Shown: piece by piece, positions 27,801 to 36,617 of the stretch
Layout of the letters: each line of letters starts with the position of its first letter
How positions within the stretch are numbered: position 1 is the stretch's first letter
Assembly: GCA_037349315.1 (NCBI GenBank)
Contig: JBAIAC010000007.1
Coordinates: 50,617,001-50,681,000 of the forward strand
Length of the DNA stretch: 64,000 nucleotides
Direction of reading: 5' to 3'
Source of the DNA: Chelydra serpentina
Taxonomy: Eukaryota; Chordata; Testudines; Chelydridae
The notes under the pieces: generated by a model
Told to the model about the DNA's origin: nothing
The model's input: only the letters and a program-made list of their open reading frames with translations
The model's database searches: none
Translations under genes and position numbers: made by a program

Positions 27801-30800
27801 CCAGGCCCTGGTTCCTGACATGAAGCACGTAGTCTAAGATAGACTGTATGGAAGAGCACAAGGGAGAGATGCAATGCTTGGACGCCCAGCGGGAAAACCC
27901 TGTCCAGTTAGCCAGGTAAGTCACTCTGCTTGAGGGCTTCCTACTCCTCGGGAGGATCTGTTGGACTTCATCTGAGCAGGTCCGCTCCTCTGGGTTCAGT
28001 CACACAGCATCCACGCTGAGAGGTGGAGGGACGCAAGAACCGACTGTGGTCCTGTGACAGCAGGTCCAGTCTGTTGGGCAGGGGATGCTGCCAGGTTCAT
28101 GAGCACGCTGAACTAGTGCTGGCCAGGCCGATCATGATAACCAGCCTCAGCAGGACCAGCCTCACAAATGAGCCAAGGGCTATAAGCGCCACCCAAGCCA
28201 CCTGCCTCCACCCTTTGCTCAGTCCAGCTCGACCCGTAACAAGCAAGGGGCCAAACGGTCATTTTGAGGGTGCACCCAAGGGCGACCTACCAGACTTTTC
28301 CCTGATCCATCTTTCCCGATGTTCTCCAACTGCCTTTCCCTCCTCCTCCCTGCCTGGAGGGCTATAACTTTGAACCGCTGGGTCCTCAGTACAGTGGAGC
28401 AGGGTTATACCCTCCAGTTCCTTTCTACCCCTCCTTCCCACCCACCTTCCCCGTCCCTCTTCAGGGAGCCCTCTCACGAGAGTCTCCTCACACAGGAGGT
28501 ACACAGGTTGCTGCAACTGAGTGCAGTGGAAGAAGTTCCTCTCGAGTACAGGAACAAGGGGTTCTATTCCTGGTACTTCTTAATCCGAAGGGCGGTCTGT
28601 GGCCCATCCTGGACCTGACAGACCTCAATAAGTACCTAAAGTTCCGCGTAGTCTCCCTGGCTTCTATTATCCCCTCCCTGGATCCAGGAGACTGGTATGT
28701 CACCCTCAACTTGAGGGGGACATACTTCCACAGAGCGATCTTTCAAGGTCACAGACATGTCCTCCAGTTTACCGTGGGCCCGACACTACCGATTTTCAGT
28801 CCTCCTGTTCGGCGTAGCAACAGCGCCGAGAGTGTTCACCAAATGCATGTCAGTGGTCGGGTGGTGAATTGTATGGGCCCACAGTGCCCGGGCTCCAGCA
28901 AATTCAAGGCCAGGCTCCACCAATGTTTGGGGCCCAGTCTCTCCCCCGGCCCCACCTGCTGCCCTCACATGCCTCCCCCTAGTGTCCCTGCCTGCCCTGG
29001 CTTGCCCCCAGCCCTCTCCTTTCCCTTATGGGAGGTAAGAGATCATCCCCTCACGTTCTTCTTCAGCTTCATGACCATGGAGGGAGACCGGTGCTGGCTC
29101 GTGGATGGCGCTGGCGGAGCACTGTGCACAGAGGCAACGGTGCCCGGTGCAGAGTAGGACTGCTTGAGTGAGTGCCGACTCCATTAGGAGTGCCCTTAGA
29201 TGAGTTTCGCGCTCCTCCTTCATCCTAGGTTTAAAGGACTTGCAGATACGACACTTGTCGCTTATGTGCCCCTCACCTAAGCACCTTAGGCATCTGATAT
29301 GTGGATTGCTGAAGGGCATAGGCCGTTTACAGAGAACGCAGGGCTTAAAGCCTGGGCATACCCTCTTCCCCAGCTGAGTCCTGTCAAGGACTACAAAGAC
29401 TTAAAAAACCACTACTAAGGGTAACTTACTATCTACAACTATACTACAAATTCTACAGAGTTTGTGTGAACAGAGAACGAGACAACGCTAGCCGAAGCAG
29501 CAGATGTTCCAGCACTGTCACCGGCAACAAGAAGGAACTGAGGGTGGAGGGAGCTGGCGGCGCCCCTTATACTCCAGAGGGTGCCACAGCCAGTCCCCTA
29601 AGGATACTGCTAAGGGAAAAACGTCTGGCACCGGTGCATGTGGCGAGCACACAAACATAATATGGAATGGACATGAGCAAGCACTTGAAGAAGAATGCAT
29701 TCATTAAATTTTGACTGAGCTCCTTGGGGGAGAATAGTATGTCTCCTGCTCTTTTTACCCGCATTCTGTATTTAATACTATAGCAGTCTCAGATGATGAC
29801 CCAGAATATGTTGTTCATTTTAAGAACACTTTCACAGCAAAGAAGGTACCAATGTGAGATTTCTAAAGATAGCTACAGCACACGTCCCAAGGTTCAAGAA
29901 TTTGAAGTGCCTTCCAAAAGCAGAGGGACGAGGTGTGGAGCATGCTTTCAGAATCTTAGGCTATGGCTACACTTGCAGCTGTATAGCGCTGTGAGTTAAA
30001 CCCGCCTTCGTACAGCTGAGTAGGGAAAGCACTGCAGTCTGTCCACACTGGCAGCTGCCAGCGCACTGTCGTGGCCACATTTGAGGCATTTGCAGCTGTA
30101 TTGGGAGTGGTGCATTATGGGCAGCTATCCCAGCGTTCAAGTGGCTGCAACGTGCTTTTCAAGTGGGGGGGGGGGGGGGTGAGGTGGAATGTGACAGGGA
30201 GCGTGTGGGGAGAGAGAGTGGGTTTTTGGGGTATCCACAGACTGTCAGCTCATTATCTCCTAAGTTTACACACGCCCACTTCCCCCGCCTCTCTCTGTCA
30301 TTAAGCAAACAGCAGGGACTGTGCTTGTTTGTTTTAAGAGCAGATAAGCAGCCGATCACCGACAGGGAGCCCAAACCCTCTCCCTTCCCTTTCCCCTTCC
30401 CACCCCCCACTTCAAGCTACTGTTTCCTGCCGGCACTCCTAACAGAGCCCCCCTGCGTGGCTCTCACTCATTCAAAGCAAATACTAGCTGTGTTTGTTTT
30501 TTTGATAAGCAGCCCCCAGAACGGAGCTCTGAACTCCAACCTGGAAGTGCCGTTTCAAAACAAAGGGAGCTTCTAGAGGTCGGTCAGTGCGTACTGCAGC
30601 CACTACATTTCAACAGCAGCATCTCAGCCACTACGCAACAGCTGTTATTCTTCTCGGGAAGGTGAAGTACCAGCAGCGCTGTAGCCACGGAGATACAGCG
30701 CTGCACGTGCCTTGCCAGTGTAGACAGTGAGTGAGGTACAGCGCTCTGGGAGGCTTTATTGAGCTGTAATTCACAAGTGTAGCCAAGGCCTTAAAAGAGC

Positions 30801-33800
30801 AACATTCCGATGCGGAAACTACAGAACCCGAGCTACCAAAAAAGAAAATCAACCTTCTTCTGATGGCATCGGACTCAGATGATTAACGTGAACATGCGTT
30901 GGTCTGCACTGCTTTGGATTGTTATAGAACAGAACCCATCATCAGCATATCCTTGTTCCCCTTAGCTACCCCGCCACTGTCCTCAAGCTCCTCATTACCC
31001 TTATTAAAAACTGAGGCAAAGTATTTGTTTAGGGGTTGGGCCATACCTAGATTATCTTTCATCTCCACCCCATCCTCAGTGCTTAGTGGTCCCACTTCTT
31101 TCCTTGCTTTCTTTTTTTACTATTGATTTTAATTTCATTTGCAAGATCCAGCTCTACGTGGCTTTTGGCAGTTCTCAATTTCTCTCTACACTTTCTGGCC
31201 TCCAAGAGGTAGCTTTACCTGCTGATCCACACCTCCTTCCACTCATTGTTGGCATTCTGCTTTCTCTTGAGATGTTTGTTCATCTAGGTTGATCGGCAAC
31301 CCTTCCCTATGAATATTTTTCTCTTGCTTGGGATGAAGGCTCCAGATAGTCTCTGTAACTTTGATTTTAAGTTGCAGAAACTAAATGCTAAGTCTCCTCC
31401 ATTCAGATCCTTGAATTCTACAGTCCAGTCCACTTCCCTAACTAATTCCCTTACATTTTTAAAGTTCACCCTTTTGAAATCAAGGACCCTAGTTGCAGTC
31501 CTATTTTTGTTTATCCTTCCCTTTAGTTTGAATCAAATGAATTCATGATCACTTGAACCATATTCTCACTACTTATCAATATTAAATCTAAAATGGCATC
31601 ATCACCTCTTGTTGAATCGGTGACTATTCAGTGAACAAAGCTGTCGGCTATCACCTCCAGCAATATCTGGGCTCTACCATTAGTAGCACTTGTCCTCCAA
31701 TCTATATCTGGGAAATTGAAGTCTCCCATAATCACACAATTCCCAGTAATATTTTTTTCATTAAAATACTGAAGTTCTAACCATATGCAGATCGGATACT
31801 GGGGATCTGTAGCAAACCCCAAGCACTATTCCAGGGGGAGGCTCTTCCTTTTTCTTCCACAAAGTGATTTTGTCCCAGACTCTGTTTTATCCATTCCATC
31901 ACTTCTAATTTCTTTACAGTCTACCTAGTCATTAATATACAATGCTACTCCATCACCTTTACTTTTATTTCTGTCTTTCCTGAAAGCACATACCCTTCAA
32001 TACCTGTATTCCAGTGGATGCAGTCCACTGTTTCTTCATTATCCTTATATCTTCTGGTTTCACTTCCTGCACCAATAGTTCTAGTTCCTCCATTTTGTTA
32101 CCAGGTTTCTTGCATTCGTGTACACACATCTTAGTTGTTCCTGCTTGGCTTCACCCAGATTTTTCATCTGATTAGGTACAGTCACTTTACTGACAGTATC
32201 TCCTACCTGTTATGGTCATTGGTATTGGCACCTGGTTTCCTCTGTTGACCATTCTCCTACCACGTGTTGTTCCTTTTTCCATTGCTGTATCCTGTTACTT
32301 GATTTTCCTCCTGCTCAATATTAGAATCAGGTGCAGAGACTACATGAACATCTTCCATCTCCCCCAAATTCCTAGGTTAAAGCTCTTTTAAATCAGTTGT
32401 GACCCCCAATGGCAGAATATCCCTAAGCTCTCCTTATAGCACCAATGCCTGAGCTACTGACAGGTTGATCGTCAGTCTTATCTCACTCATGGTCGTCTCC
32501 TCCTCCATGGACGGATAGAATCCCACTGAAATTTACCTGAGCTTCCACTTCTTTAAGTGACTTCCCCAGCCTAGCGTAGTCTTCTTTGATGTATCCCAGG
32601 GAGAATGTAGCAGTCTCGTTTGTTTCCATATGAAGGACAATCAGTAGATTCTTTCCTGCTCCCATTAGGATACTCTTCAGCCTCAGGTTCACATCCCATA
32701 TCTTGGCTCCCAGCAGACAACACACCCTTCTTTTCTCCAGATCAGCTCTGGTGATAAGCCTGCCTCCTCTTCTTAATAGGCAGACCCCAGTCATATAGTC
32801 CTGCCTCTTCCTGGTGTTGGTGCAATTCTCTGGCCTTCCACCATTTGTTCTTTCTGGATGCAGTCTTCTGGTCTTACTTACAATCTTCTGCAAGTCATCC
32901 TCTATTCTCCTGGGACTCCAAACTCTGTCTCTCTTCTTGTAGGACTAGCCACTCTTCTCTTCTTTCTTGCTCTCTCATCTTCTGTTACTGCCTGCTGTGC
33001 CCCTTCATTTTCCAGCTCAGCACAACTGTTCGTCAGCTCTATTTCTCCTTTGCTAACAGGTCTTTTTCTCCGCCTTGTTTTCAGTCACAAACTTCCACTG
33101 GCCATTTTCCTCATCCAGCAGTCTACCCTCATAGTTCTATAGTCCAACATGAATCTGCAAGTCTTGTTTTTTCCATTCAGCCTCTTCTCTCCTTCCCATC
33201 ATCTGCTCAAATCCCCTTTAAAACTCAACCATAGTTTCTAGCTGCATCTCCAACCCTTGAATATTCTCTTCCCTTGCATCTATCAGTGGCACTTCATACA
33301 AATGAAGCACCTTTTAGGTACCCTCTCCAGAATAATGTACATCCTGTAACTTCCATGTAGTCATCTTCATTTCAGTGTAATTAATATTTGCCTTGTGTCC
33401 AGCCTGAAGAGCGTGGTGGAACATCTCTCAGTGTTTGGGTGAGATGATGTCAGGAAACTGGTTGAGACTCACTCCAGATGTGACTACAAAGGATTACGGT
33501 GGTTTGGGAAAAAACAGCCAGATGATGTCTAAGGCAATTTCCACTCTCCTAGTTGAAGGCTTCTGTAATTTGTTATAGAAGTTTTTGACTTGGGGTCTGT
33601 TTAGATTCCCAACTGCTTTTAGATTATCAAATTGCAGCAGTAACCAGAGGACTGCTTTCTTCCAGGCAGGTCCAGATGCTGACTGTTGTCATCAATGCCT
33701 CTCCCATGTCTAGATTGAACTACCGCAGAACCCTATATAGTGCTGCATCTTAGAGCTATTCAGAAGCTGAAGCTACTGTACAATGGTGGTGGCAAACTTG

Positions 33801-34461
33801 TTTAAGCTCTATGGTTTGCACTGGTACTTTTTGGCTTCTGGGTTTTATTTAAGGTGTTTTGGACCTATAAAGCCCTATCTAAGAGACTGGTTCTCTTTTC
33901 ATGCAATACTAGCTTGATCAGTGGATGTGTTTAAGCTGGAGTTTCTTGGTTTTATAAGGGTCTCCAGTGGTAGGAATCTCCACGAGGGCCCTCAGCTTTG
34001 GAGTCACTCCCCCATCTTGGTGGGAAGAACACAAACTTGTTGACCTTCATTTATTGTTGCAAAACCCATCTTTTCATACAGGCATCTGGAGAAGGCTGAG
34101 GTGATTGGGGCGTGGGGTTTCTTTTGAGTTTCTCAGTGTAGGGAGATTTTGATTTTGTAATGATGTCTTGTTAGCTAGCTGTTTTGTATTTGCTGCTTTT
34201 TTTGTTATGACTATGCATTATAATCTTGGGACAAAAATCTCTGCATCGATTTAGTTTAAAGTTCCAGCTAAATTAACTAGCATCAAATTTATAGTTTTAG
34301 GTAAATAAGTTTACCCGAGGAAATAGTAACGAAGTAAATAAACTTACCTCCTTCATGTTCTTATTAGTGGAACGAGAGATCCTTTTTCTGTGGAGATCAA
34401 TGTGACGACCCTTGGTATGCAACAGGTTCCATTTTCTAACATTGTGGGCTTCAGATGCCAT
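15794..34461 (-). CDS. KATNBL1: KATNBL1, katanin regulatory subunit B1 like 1 (nine coding exons, full coding region)
   Basis: The spliced protein is 303 aa, about the length I recall for the mammalian protein. In the family it binds katanin p60 ATPases (KATNA1, KATNAL1) through a C-terminal con80 domain and tunes microtubule severing; it is nuclear in interphase and reaches spindle poles in mitosis. Seen here: a basic N-terminus (residues 19-31 rich in R/K/H, likely nuclear localisation), a Cys/Lys/Arg-rich stretch at about 69-85, an acidic/Ser linker including [12 protein letters not shown], and the con80 region from about residue 148 to the end with [45 protein letters not shown] and the terminal AYLLQLH. 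The ATG at 34461-34459 has A at -3 and G at +4. All introns are GT-AG and all phases agree (114+41+280+119+51+90+90+94+33 = 912 nt). No frameshift or internal stop was seen. Identification rests on recalled family sequence. Confidence 0.96.
15950..16060. repeat. Old amniote interspersed repeat fragment
   Basis: gcagtagcgcctaagagctc, ccctttgtgctgttcaaac and acacagaacaagtaaa follow the pattern of a widespread old repeat in reptile introns; the family is not certain. It lies in KATNBL1 intron 9. Confidence 0.45.
17930..18023 (-). CDS. KATNBL1: KATNBL1 coding exon 9 (con80)
   Basis: 94 nt encoding [20 protein letters not shown] and [11 protein letters not shown]. Acceptor CTCTTCCAG adjoins 18023 and donor GCTAAG/GTAATTT is at 17930/17929. 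It ends in phase 0. Confidence 0.95.
18820..19600 (-). pseudogene. DIRS-like tyrosine recombinase remnant (copy 1)
   Basis: The frames carry [20 protein letters not shown] with the following [37 protein letters not shown] with PVFCPKPH, then [15 protein letters not shown] and [17 protein letters not shown]. The order is that of a DIRS recombinase that would integrate circular DNA, here broken by frameshifts and with HALW in place of HxxR. Confidence 0.75.
20180..20476 (-). pseudogene. DIRS-like RNase H fragment
   Basis: Open for 98 codons. The Asp in [15 protein letters not shown] and the late G-x-x-N-x-x-AE-x-LSR box match DIRS/retroviral-type RNase H, which removes RNA from the hybrid during reverse transcription. 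The usual late Asp (AD) is Glu here. It abuts gag-derived sequence directly, so the RT has been lost. Confidence 0.75.
21298..21387 (-). CDS. KATNBL1: KATNBL1 coding exon 8 (con80)
   Basis: 90 nt encoding [20 protein letters not shown] and [10 protein letters not shown]. Acceptor GTTACAG adjoins 21387 and donor GATGG/GTGAGTG is at 21298/21297. The double Trp is a con80 hallmark. A DIRS-like element begins about 165 bp into the following intron. Confidence 0.95.
21680..21962. mobile_element. Hairpin-rich MITE in KATNBL1 intron 7
   Basis: The ends are ccaggtctacact and agtatagacataccct, typical of Harbinger-like turtle MITEs. Inside are two strong hairpins: acttcagctacgtta with its exact complement one base away (21718-21748), and an imperfect 19-bp pair ggttcgatttatcgcgtct / aagacgcaataaatcgaacc (21868-21909). 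It is unusually CpG-rich for intronic DNA. Confidence 0.7.
22431..22520 (-). CDS. KATNBL1: KATNBL1 coding exon 7 (con80)
   Basis: 90 nt encoding [20 protein letters not shown] and KSLLKSKYE. Acceptor TTATTTTAG adjoins 22520 and donor GAAGA/GTAAGTAT is at 22431/22430. The helical, hydrophobic pattern fits con80. Confidence 0.95.
22623..22673 (-). CDS. KATNBL1: KATNBL1 coding exon 6 (con80)
   Basis: 51 nt encoding [16 protein letters not shown], with acceptor TCTCTAG at 22674 and donor AGCAG/GTAAAA at 22623/22622. The intron that follows (22521-22622) is only 102 bp, the shortest in the gene. Confidence 0.94.
22891..23009 (-). CDS. KATNBL1: KATNBL1 coding exon 5 (start of con80 domain)
   Basis: 119 nt encoding [20 protein letters not shown] and then [19 protein letters not shown]. 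Acceptor AAATACAG adjoins 23009 and donor GTGAG/GTAAAC is at 22891/22890. This is the first segment of the con80 domain, which in this family contacts katanin p60. It ends two bases into an Arg codon. Confidence 0.95.
24031..24310 (-). CDS. KATNBL1: KATNBL1 coding exon 4 (residues 52-145)
   Basis: The largest coding exon, 280 nt. The acceptor is TTGTTGCAG next to 24310 and the donor is CAGAG/GTAAGTC at 24031/24030. It encodes TVGQTVTSS, a basic Cys-containing patch KPCYRKKEF, then [20 protein letters not shown] and a Ser-rich end SKYSGFFSE before con80. At the 5' edge the triplet ACA occurs twice, giving Arg-Thr-Thr-Val where the recalled mammalian protein has Arg-Thr-Val. Confidence 0.95.
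24908..24948 (-). CDS. KATNBL1: KATNBL1 coding exon 3 (41-nt small exon)
   Basis: This 41-nt exon encodes [13 protein letters not shown] plus two bases of an Arg codon. Acceptor CCATAG lies at 24949-24954 and donor AG/GTAGGAG at 24908/24907. The encoded KKSPKQLA block matches the family, and the exon restores the frame between its neighbours (phase 0 in, phase 2 out). It is too short to stand out as an open frame. Confidence 0.92.
25845..25976. mobile_element. Harbinger-like MITE fragment
   Basis: gtttgtctacatgaatgatt, gcagcaagctggggtgtgaa and actagcctgctatggac follow a common turtle MITE. It directly adjoins the hAT terminus at 25977. Confidence 0.45.
25977..26574 (-). mobile_element. hAT transposon, 3' half (minus orientation)
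   Basis: The minus strand reads [25 protein letters not shown], then a broken dimerisation region and a 3' UTR ending in the terminus with gattaatcgcagttaactcacgcgattaac (25984 onwards). The transposase C-terminal part is frameshifted. The N-terminal side of the same protein is not next to it but lies at 29697-30950 on the opposite strand. Confidence 0.75.
26975..27924 (-). pseudogene. DIRS-like tyrosine recombinase (copy 2)
   Basis: Two frames joined by a frameshift. The N-terminal part (27924-27544) reads [20 protein letters not shown], then a DNA-binding segment with [15 protein letters not shown] and [15 protein letters not shown]. The C-terminal part (27394-26975) has [13 protein letters not shown], the HxxR box HLTRAQASS and [14 protein letters not shown] with the putative Tyr nucleophile. 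HxxR and Tyr are kept, unlike copy 1. Its normal role is integration of circular DIRS DNA. Confidence 0.82.
28130..28865 (+). pseudogene. DIRS-like reverse transcriptase segment (reversed)
   Basis: The plus strand carries [31 protein letters not shown], a segment [20 protein letters not shown], the palm start [20 protein letters not shown] and, after a frameshift, [21 protein letters not shown]. These are RT fingers and palm motifs in order; the first catalytic Asp is replaced (LNLRGTYF where DLKDAYF is usual). It stops before the second catalytic motif. Confidence 0.78.
29026..29319 (-). pseudogene. DIRS-like gag with CCHC zinc knuckle
   Basis: [20 protein letters not shown] is a C-x2-C-x3-GH-x4-C-x2-C nucleic-acid-binding knuckle, followed by a basic [10 protein letters not shown] and [10 protein letters not shown]. 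It starts inside the right end of DIRS copy 2, where gag is expected. Confidence 0.75.
29697..30950 (+). mobile_element. hAT transposase, central part (plus orientation, interrupted)
   Basis: The plus strand encodes [30 protein letters not shown], then after an 832-bp [34 protein letters not shown] and [18 protein letters not shown]. Several stops are present. It ends at the point (EPIIS) where the minus-strand fragment at 25977-26574 begins (VISMDA). Confidence 0.75.
29959..30790. mobile_element. Harbinger-type MITE, 832 bp, TTA duplication
   Basis: The termini ggctatggctacacttg and caagtgtagccaaggcc (with one or two differences) form an inverted repeat, flanked by TTA on both sides (29956-29958, 30791-30793). 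The terminus and 3-bp TWA target fit PIF/Harbinger. It interrupts the hAT fossil and is related to the copy at 52081. Confidence 0.88.
30952..33260 (-). mobile_element. CR1 LINE, 5' part of ORF2 and ORF1 fossil
   Basis: On the minus strand the endonuclease fragment [15 protein letters not shown] (31822-31628) has the GDFN box of APE-type LINE endonucleases. Upstream (32893-32483) is a 136-codon open frame with [20 protein letters not shown] and [15 protein letters not shown], which matches the esterase-like (SGNH) domain that some CR1 ORF1 proteins carry. The RT part is missing. Confidence 0.75.
33400..34180 (+). mobile_element. Second LINE remnant (CR1/L2-like, 3' region)
   Basis: The plus strand reads fragments such as [20 protein letters not shown] and [13 protein letters not shown], similar to the RT C-terminal 'SRLDYCNALY' and 'HWLPxxFR' boxes of CR1/L2 LINEs. 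Heavily decayed. Confidence 0.4.
34348..34461 (-). CDS. KATNBL1: KATNBL1 coding exon 2 (first coding exon, residues 1-38)
   Basis: This encodes the start [20 protein letters not shown] and runs to NKNMKE, where the donor AAGGAG/GTAAGT lies at 34348/34347. It ends in phase 0. The acceptor upstream of the ATG is uncertain: AG sites place the exon start at 34467 or 34475, and both have a weak pyrimidine tract. The region is rich in Arg, Lys and His, which fits a nuclear localisation signal. Confidence 0.93.
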
Positions 34462-34475
34462 AATCTCCTAAATCC

Positions 34476-35730
34476 CTAGTTTTCAAGACAATTTACAAAT
34501 TAGGGAATTGAATTTTTAAACGTCAGTGAATTTTAAAAATTCATTTTTACCTACAGATCTTAGAGATTGTTAAGACAATTAAAAATAACTATACAAATCC
34601 ACAAAACATTCTGGGTAATTTACAAAATGTAGGGGTGCAATCATTTAGCAGACATTAAGATGAGGTCTTATCACTGGTGGAAGTCATGGAGAACATTTGA
34701 AGTTCTACCCTTTGTCTACTTTGTAAGCATTTAGTGGAAGGAACCTTATCTAAGGCACTTGGGAGACTGGTGCTGCCATACAAAACAAACTTTGGATGAA
34801 CACCTTGCAAAAGTAATTAACAAAACTGCATGGCTAATATTTTATTTTAAAAAGTGTTAATTTGATTTCAAACTAGTTAATCATTTGTGCTACTAGCTCA
34901 CAGGGCTATCATCTACAAGAAAAATCTAAACAATTCTACCAGGAAAGAAAACACAGACAGCAATTGGATGCAAGAGATTCAGAAGGGAAGAAAGTACATC
35001 TAGCCTGTATGCAAGAGGGAAGACAAAATGGGGGGTAGGGTGAGTGGAGGGGAAAGAGGAAGTTAGGTAGGATCAAAATGTAAGTCACCCATAACAAAGA
35101 CCTACCCACATTTGGTAAGTAGGTGCCAGCTTCAAGTTCACTGATCTTTCAAATCTTTTCACTACTAGTTTTTAGCATGCAACATTAGGTTACAAATAGA
35201 CACAGGGTAATTCATTTAATTTAAAACCTATAGTTCCCCCTTCCCTGCCCCCTCCCCCCCACACACTGCCTAGAAGAACATGCCAACTGTAGAGAGATGC
35301 AAGTATTTGTCAGTAGTAAGTACAATAGCCAAACAGTTCTGTAGAAAGTGCTTACCAGGTATGTTTAAATTTTTTACTTGCTGCATACAATATTACCGAA
35401 AAATGACAAGTTTATTATGAAGAGGGCACCACATCAAAGAAATTCATGAACCAGAGAATGTGGTATTTATCTACACACAGGAAATCCACTGCAGAAGAAC
35501 GCATTCATAACGTTACAATATCTTACAGTATGTTAGATACCAGCCCATAAGAACTTTACTGTTTAAACAAACTGAAGTTCTAATGATTAAACAAATAAGT
35601 ATTAAAAATATGATGGGAAATTAGTTATTTGTTCATAAAACATTACAGTCAATATCTTTGTTAGTTGCTTCAACAGAGAAAGCTCAAGGAAGCTACTCTC
35701 CCCTTTCACCCTTACAAGGCAGTCTGTAGA
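34476..35730. other. Intron 1 unique sequence, nothing recognised
   Basis: AT-rich. No repeats or conserved frames were recognised. Confidence 0.5.
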
Positions 35731-35733
35731 TCA

Positions 35734-35885
35734 GGGGTTGGCAAACTACAGCCCATGGGCCGGATCCAGTCCACCAGCCATTTTAATCCAGCCCTCGAGC
35801 TTCCACTGGGGAGCAGGGTCGGGGGCCGCTCCGCACAGCTCCTGGAAGCAGCAGGATGTGCCCCCTCTGGCTTTCTAGACCTTTT
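35734..35885 (+). mobile_element. hAT MITE remnant
   Basis: It starts with the hAT-like terminus caggggttggcaaactacag followed by cccatgggccggatccag, a well-known non-autonomous hAT pattern. The right terminus is missing. Confidence 0.6.
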
Positions 35886-36510
35886 TATAGTTATAAAACT
35901 GCTCCAGTGTGAAGTATGGAATACAATGACTGTGCAGAGAATCATGTTTTTTGAAGCTAGATGTTAAAAAAAAAAAATACAACTTAGAAACAAAAGTTAG
36001 GTCAGGGTTTTTAAGGGACTTTGGTGCTCATAAACTATTATTAAAGCTAATCAATTTTCAGGACACTCGTCTGATAAGAATTAAAGATTTTACAATAATA
36101 TCTGCACAAAGACAAGTATGTTAATGATCCAAACATCTAACTTAACACTATACTTACTTGCAGGTCCTGCTCAGGTGCTATATTACCCAAGTGGACTACT
36201 CACATTTCAGTTATTCCAAAACTAAGAAGTATTTACACAACTAAAGCCATTCTTTAAGAACTATTAGTACCAAATAGATAAGAAAACTAAATATGTTCAT
36301 ATCAACTGAAATACTTTTATAAGACATACAAAATGTTAATGACCATAATGTCTATTCATCTCTCTTAATAATTAGGAATACATACATTTTAGAACAAAAT
36401 ATTTGAAGAATCCATTCCTCTTTTATTTACACACTAAAATCCAAGTTCAAGGTTCTGTTCTCCTGTAAAACCTGACAGCCTCAAAACAAGCATAAGAAAT
36501 GCAAAAAAAA

Positions 36511-36617
36511 ACCAACGAGGTGTCCTTGTGGCATCTTAGAGACTAGCAAATTTATTTGGGCATAAGCTTTCGTAGGCTAAAATCCACTTCATCAGATGCA
36601 TGGAGTGGAAAATACAG
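36511..36617 (-). mobile_element. Penelope-like element 3' tail
   Basis: The minus-strand sequence matches the tail seen at 180-265: cttagagactagcaaattta, gcataagctttcgt and ccacttcatcagatgcatgg on the plus strand. Confidence 0.75.

Larger units (their letters stand above)
26586..29696 (-). mobile_element. DIRS-like retrotransposon, copy 2 (reversed RT segment)
   Basis: About 3.1 kb in KATNBL1 intron 2. Inverted termini of about 190 bp (26586-26810 against 29510-29696) and an internal complementary region at 26840-26938 that restates both termini identify DIRS. Minus strand: gag zinc knuckle [20 protein letters not shown] (29320-29026) at the right, tyrosine recombinase (27924-26975) at the left. 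The RT lies between them but on the plus strand (28130-28865), so that segment is reversed relative to the rest. Stops and frameshifts make it inactive. Confidence 0.85.

Noticed and set aside
28711..29157. 148-codon plus-strand frame
   Set aside because: It is a wrong-frame reading across the end of the DIRS RT fragment and the complement of gag.
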